Shown here: one piece after another, positions 60,706-64,000 of the stretch
Numbering within the stretch: the first letter of the stretch is position 1
Layout of the letters: every line of letters begins with the position of its first letter
Assembly: GCA_020633995.1 (NCBI GenBank)
Contig: JACKCO010000004.1
Location: forward strand, 248,001-312,000
Reading direction: 5' to 3'
DNA from: Campylobacterota bacterium
GTDB taxonomy: Bacteria > Babelota > Babeliae > Babelales > RVW-14
Length of the DNA stretch: 64,000 nt
The notes under the pieces: model-generated
The model's input: the letters and a program-made list of their open reading frames with translations, nothing else
The model's database searches: none
What the model was told of the DNA's origin: nothing
Position numbers and translations under genes: made by a program

Positions 60706-61104
60706 TTAGAAAAGCTTTGTTTGTTTTATCGATTTGTCCAATTCTTGAGAAACGAAGGTGATGATCTTTTGAGCTTGGCTGATGGCAGTTCTAGCGTCGC
60801 TCTGGTCAGGGATGTCAAACTCAGAGGGATATCTAAATTTTGTTGAAAGTGGCGTTAATTCTTGGGCTATCGTTGCTAGTTGTGCGAATTTTCCCTCAAA
60901 CTGCATGCATAGCTCAAGCAGTTTAACCAAGTCATGTGTCTTGATGATTTTATATTTTTGTGCAACGAGGTAACCCTTGAGGGCTTTTTCTGCGGCCTGC
61001 TGGGCATGATATGCAACTGAAGAAAATAGTTCAACCTTCAAGAGTGTTTTAGCTGCAAGTAAATCTTCACGGGCAAACCGTAGCCATTCTTTATGACTTT
61101 GCAT
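60706..61104 (-). CDS. HEPN-domain protein
   Basis: 132 residues, the usual HEPN length, all-helical: WLRFAREDLLAAKTLL, then SVAYHAQQAAEKALKGYLVA, KTHDLVKLLELC, and the FRYP..D helix before SDARTAISQAQKII. It overlaps the MNT gene by 14 bp, the classic two-gene unit of HEPN plus minimal nucleotidyltransferase. Some pairs are toxin-antitoxin systems in which HEPN is an RNase with an R-x4-6-H motif; no such motif is visible here. So either the RNase is inactive, or the pair belongs to the HI0074/HI0073-like group of uncertain role. It lies between exact direct repeats, suggesting mobility. Confidence 0.88.
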   Translation of the reverse strand: MQSHKEWLRFAREDLLAAKTLLKVELFSSVAYHAQQAAEKALKGYLVAQKYKIIKTHDLVKLLELCMQFEGKFAQLATIAQELTPLSTKFRYPSEFDIPDQSDARTAISQAQKIITFVSQELDKSIKQTKLF

Positions 61105-61411
61105 AAATCAGTTTCCCGGAGGCATGAATTTGGTGACAGAGTGAACTAGGTTCACGTGAAAATTTATTGAATTCTTCTTGGGTGTAAACAATAAGATCTT
61201 TAGCAATACCTAGCCCAAAAAGAGCTTTATGCCCCTTTATTGGACGTTTATAAGTTTTTTCATTAGAAGTCTCAACTATAACAACAAGATCAAGGTCGCT
61301 GTCATCAGTTTGTTTTCCTGAAGCATATGATCCGAATAAGTAAATTGCAATGGGGTCATATGTTTCAATAAGTCTCTTTTTAACTTCGTCAATTATTTGG
61401 GAGGATATCAT
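61091..61411 (-). CDS. Minimal nucleotidyltransferase (MNT) of a HEPN/MNT pair
   Basis: 106 residues of the polymerase-beta superfamily. The motif LFGSYASGKQTDDSDLDLVV gives G27-S28 and the Asp pair D39/D41; a third acidic residue, D72 in AKDLIVY, completes the metal triad, so the enzyme looks intact. In HEPN/MNT toxin-antitoxin pairs such proteins AMPylate the HEPN partner to silence it. It is upstream of and overlaps the HEPN gene by 14 bp, so both are translated together. The unit is the only coding content between the two 30-bp repeats. Confidence 0.9.
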   Translation of the reverse strand: MISSQIIDEVKKRLIETYDPIAIYLFGSYASGKQTDDSDLDLVVIVETSNEKTYKRPIKGHKALFGLGIAKDLIVYTQEEFNKFSREPSSLCHQIHASGKLIYAKS

Positions 61412-61457
61412 GACTTTTTTCGTTTAGGGATTCTTATCAATTGACTTTTTGCGAGAG

Positions 61458-61487
61458 TATAGCATGCTGATTTTTCGTTTGCAAACA
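61458..61487 (+). repeat. 30-bp direct repeat flanking the HEPN/MNT pair, right copy
   Basis: Identical to 60667-60696, 791 bp away in the same orientation. It ends 8 bp before the stop codon of the LKLKML-tail gene at 61496-63271 and lies 47 bp upstream of the MNT start. Confidence 0.9.
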
Positions 61488-61495
61488 AGCCGAAC

Positions 61496-63271
61496 TTATG
61501 ACTGTCTGACTGTCTGCATAAGTCGCAGCATCTTGAGTTTGAGTACGTGTAAAATGGCTGTAAATTCATTTGGGGCATCAGTTTTTGGTTGCTTGGGTGC
61601 TGTGGTTGGTTTAAGTTGTTGAGTAGAAGCCGGTTTTGGCTGAGCGGCTGGTTGGGCCGGTTGTGGAGTTGGTTCTGGCTGTTTGCTTGGTTTCGGGGAT
61701 GTACTTTTCAAATGAGGGTTCATGGCTTGAGTTGTTGCCTGGAGTCGTATGTACAGTTCAAGCGTCGGCCAGAAACTGCCTCGGGTTAAGTTGATTGTTC
61801 TCTCATTTGCTTCAATGACAATGGCATCATCAGAAATTTTGTTTTGTTTAACCAGATATGAAAATTCATTGTAGAGCGATCTGTTGCGATAGACGGTGAA
61901 CTCGTCTGCTCTCTTTTTATATTTCTCATTGATTTGCGTGGTTATTTCTTGTGTAAGCTCAGAGATTATTTCGGGGAGTGGTTTTTCTTTAATAGTTTCA
62001 AATTTGTCAGCAATGACTTTAGCAAAATCACTCTTAACAGCGTGATTGCTTTCTCTCATGCCATCGATGATGAGTTGTTTTTTCCCGTTAGGAAGTGTGT
62101 TGATTAAAAAACACGTGTTGTTTGGGCTTCTTTTAACACTGATGCCGGTAAAAACTTCATCCCATATATGACTTTTTTCAGGGTATGCTTTTGTTGCTTT
62201 GTCGATAAGATAAGCTGTTTGCATAATATCTTTTACGGCGGCAAAAATATAGTGATAAAGATAGGAGCTGTGCTCCTCATGGGGTTTCTGTCGTACCAAG
62301 AACCACATGTTAATAGTTGGTTTTACATTGGTTTTTTTTGTAAAGGATGTAGCCAGTTCTGCAAATAAAGTATCCAATATATCTTTTTTGTACATGCCTT
62401 TTGGATACTCTGTTGTATATTTACCCGTTGCAAGAAAATTACTTATTGCGGAATGAAAATTGGGGTCTATATCTAACGATTTTATTTTTTCAAAGTTTTC
62501 TATATCAAAGCCCACGACACGATTATCTCTAAAATCAATGTAATAGTTATAAACTGTAGGTACATCGATGACATCAAAACTATGGCTTTTTTTAACTTCT
62601 GGCTTTGCTAGCATTTCGTAAACAGAATTGTACCAGTTGAGGGTGAGCTTGTTACCAAACTGATTTTTAAAAATAGTAGTACGCTCAAAATCTTGCTCTA
62701 CAGGCTCGATGAAGTTGAAACCTATATTTTCATACCCAAGAATTTCCAGGCCTTTTGCTAGCAAATATTGTTGTAAAAAATTGACTCCAGCACCAAATGA
62801 CGTGTGTACTATAGTTTTCTGAGTTTTTGGGGGGAAATTGTTATTAAGCTGGGCAAGCTGTGTGAGTATTATTTTTATACGGTCAATATTTGTTAAGCTT
62901 TCACAGGTACACCAATTAAATGTTACAGGCTCATTTTTTCCTGTTTTTGTTTGCGTGGTGATTATAGCGCCGTTATTATGTTTAAGCGTTAAAACACAGC
63001 TGTTTCTTTTGTGATGAGATTTTCGTTCGGTTTCACGTAAAGCCTCCTTGAGTACCTTCCATAATTCTTTTCTATGGTCCTGAGTCAGAGATATAAATTG
63101 ACTTTGATCAGCCAGCATAGCTGATGTGTCTTCAAGATCCGCGTTACATGCATCGGCGTCTGTGCGGTTAACAACCGGTTCATACGTGAAAGCGTCAGTT
63201 CCGGCAGCTTTGATGGTATAATTTTGTATGCTTAAAAAAATGAGTGTTGTGAGTAATAATTTTTTTTGCAT
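61496..63271 (-). CDS. Large exported protein with LKLKML tail, unknown function
   Basis: About 591 residues from the ATG at 63271 (MQKKLLLTTLIFLSIQNYTI, a signal peptide); a GTG at 63283 would overlap the previous gene. Middle region: an alpha/beta stretch, IVHTSFGAGVNFLQQYLLAK then GLEILGYENIGFNFIEP, looks like the first half of a Rossmann-type fold, perhaps methyltransferase-like (weak). A segment near 475-525 (RSLYNEFSYLVKQNKISDDA, RGSFWPTLELY) is shared with the next gene. A Pro/Lys/Gln linker (about 535-575) leads to AILHVLKLKMLRLMQTVRQS, the same tail as in the ankyrin cluster 45 kb away. Function unknown; the tail implies a shared destination. Confidence 0.8.
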   Translation of the reverse strand: MQKKLLLTTLIFLSIQNYTIKAAGTDAFTYEPVVNRTDADACNADLEDTSAMLADQSQFISLTQDHRKELWKVLKEALRETERKSHHKRNSCVLTLKHNNGAIITTQTKTGKNEPVTFNWCTCESLTNIDRIKIILTQLAQLNNNFPPKTQKTIVHTSFGAGVNFLQQYLLAKGLEILGYENIGFNFIEPVEQDFERTTIFKNQFGNKLTLNWYNSVYEMLAKPEVKKSHSFDVIDVPTVYNYYIDFRDNRVVGFDIENFEKIKSLDIDPNFHSAISNFLATGKYTTEYPKGMYKKDILDTLFAELATSFTKKTNVKPTINMWFLVRQKPHEEHSSYLYHYIFAAVKDIMQTAYLIDKATKAYPEKSHIWDEVFTGISVKRSPNNTCFLINTLPNGKKQLIIDGMRESNHAVKSDFAKVIADKFETIKEKPLPEIISELTQEITTQINEKYKKRADEFTVYRNRSLYNEFSYLVKQNKISDDAIVIEANERTINLTRGSFWPTLELYIRLQATTQAMNPHLKSTSPKPSKQPEPTPQPAQPAAQPKPASTQQLKPTTAPKQPKTDAPNEFTAILHVLKLKMLRLMQTVRQS

Positions 63272-63272
63272 G

Positions 63273-64000
63273 TCAGATCTCACTAGCTAGTGTTTGCATA
63301 AGTCGCAGCATTTTGAGTTTGAGCAGCTGCAACATGTTAGTTAGTTGATTTATGGCTTGAGTTGCAAAATCTGCTGGAATTTCAAAATCAGGCAAGATTT
63401 TACTAAAGTCGTCGTAAAGTTCTTGAGTTGGATAAAAAGAGCCTTGCGAGTAATGAATTTTTTGGTTATTTGACTCAAAGACGATTGCGTTGTTTGATAT
63501 TTTATTCTGCTCAACCAAGTACGAATATTCTCCATAAATAGAGCGATGTAATTGAACAGAGAGCGTGGATTGTGGTTCATGTTTTTGTATAAATTTTTCA
63601 AATGTTTCTATAACAGATTGAGTCACCTGAGTTTGTGACTTGCTTTTATTGTTTATGAATGCTGTGCGTGTTAGTTTTTTTAGTTCTTCAAGTTGTGCTG
63701 CAGAAAGAAGAGTTGGTTCTGGTTCTTCTTCATCTTCTTCAGAAGGAATTTCAAAGAATAGGTCTTTGCCTGATAAGGTATTGTTGATTCTAGCATGTAT
63801 CAAATCATACCCATTTTGTTCATTAATAAGTGTAACGCAACAAAAAAGGTCATAAAGGGCACTAACTGTATCGCTTTTCGTATTCTCTTGATGTATTTGA
63901 AGAGTAGTTATGGTATCAAAAATGCGAGCAAAGCTTATTTTTTCATATTCACTTGTAAACAGTTTATTAAAATTTTCTTCGGTTAGATTTTTTAAGGTCT
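63273..64000 (-). CDS. Exported(?) protein with LKLKML tail, 3' part (runs off right edge)
   Basis: The frame that ends at 63273 stays open all the way to base 64000, encoding about 242 residues, so the start lies outside; a TTG at 63803 is not a convincing start. Visible features: TEENFNKLFTSEYEKISFAR and SALYDLFCCVTLINEQNGYD at the N-side, an acidic patch (SEEDEEEPEP), then RSIYGEYSYLVEQNKISNNA and QGSFYPTQELY. The last two parallel RSLYNEFSYLVKQNKISDDA and RGSFWPTLELY of the next gene. The end is NMLQLLKLKMLRLMQTLASE. The two genes are tandem paralogues, one base or less apart, and probably one operon. No function known. Confidence 0.8.
   Translation of the reverse strand, partial: TLKNLTEENFNKLFTSEYEKISFARIFDTITTLQIHQENTKSDTVSALYDLFCCVTLINEQNGYDLIHARINNTLSGKDLFFEIPSEEDEEEPEPTLLSAAQLEELKKLTRTAFINNKSKSQTQVTQSVIETFEKFIQKHEPQSTLSVQLHRSIYGEYSYLVEQNKISNNAIVFESNNQKIHYSQGSFYPTQELYDDFSKILPDFEIPADFATQAINQLTNMLQLLKLKMLRLMQTLASEI

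Noticed and set aside
63273..63803. Complete 176-residue gene starting at a TTG
   Set aside because: The frame continues open to the window edge and the TTG has no ribosome-binding site, so it is treated as the 3' part of a longer gene.

Overview
The window looks like a chromosome segment of a host-dependent, Gram-negative-type bacterium, most probably of the phylum Dependentiae (formerly TM6) or a comparable intracellular symbiont of protists. This is inferred from the gene mix. There are two adjacent nucleotide-transporter (ATP/ADP translocase) genes. About eight exported ankyrin-repeat proteins are present, several also carrying a DnaJ-type J domain. There is an exported ubiquitin-specific protease, and an LPS-type envelope is implied by waaA and lptB. 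Housekeeping genes are ordinary bacterial ones. No CRISPR array, insertion sequence, phage module or rRNA operon was seen.

Layout. 1-5703 (minus strand): dnaX, der, lptB, hpf, an ankyrin protein and the start of a further exported protein that runs off the left edge. 5870-19872 (plus strand): five consecutive ankyrin genes; the first four contain an intact or decayed J domain and end in the same short tail, SLLQxLKLKxLxLL. 19874-25257 (minus): flavodoxin-fold oxidoreductase, SRP RNA, an acidic small protein, tRNA-Ser, rpsB and two nucleotide transporters. 25777-30787: lon, an ankyrin protein, waaA. 31035-33380 (minus): a periplasmic-binding-protein-like sensor directly coupled to a pentameric ligand-gated ion-channel-like protein. 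33640-36789 (plus): three small exported proteins and an exported deubiquitinase with a cysteine-rich, RING-like front end. 36802-44479: sbcC-like ATPase, rodA, ankyrin protein, an exported GT28-type glycosyltransferase, a CPBP protease, HU. 44773-52627: tatD and housekeeping genes (YdjM family, SpoIID, RNase H, zinc ribbon protein, tRNA-CAT, GAPDH, hflX, DJ-1, GNAT). 52736-64000: exported proteins of unknown function, including two paralogous pairs, broken by a biotin-type carboxyltransferase gene and a HEPN/MNT pair lying exactly between two identical 30-bp direct repeats.

Taken together, roughly a third of the coding capacity encodes exported proteins that look adapted to a eukaryotic cell interior. 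The least explained signal is the LKLKML-type C-terminal tail, shared by at least six otherwise different exported proteins at both ends of the window. It follows a flexible Pro/Lys-rich linker, which would fit a sorting, secretion or membrane-docking tag. Second is the sensor plus ligand-gated channel pair; third is the RING-like/USP protein. The first and last genes of the window are incomplete, and several gene starts are moved here because ribosome-binding sites and neighbouring genes favour an internal start.
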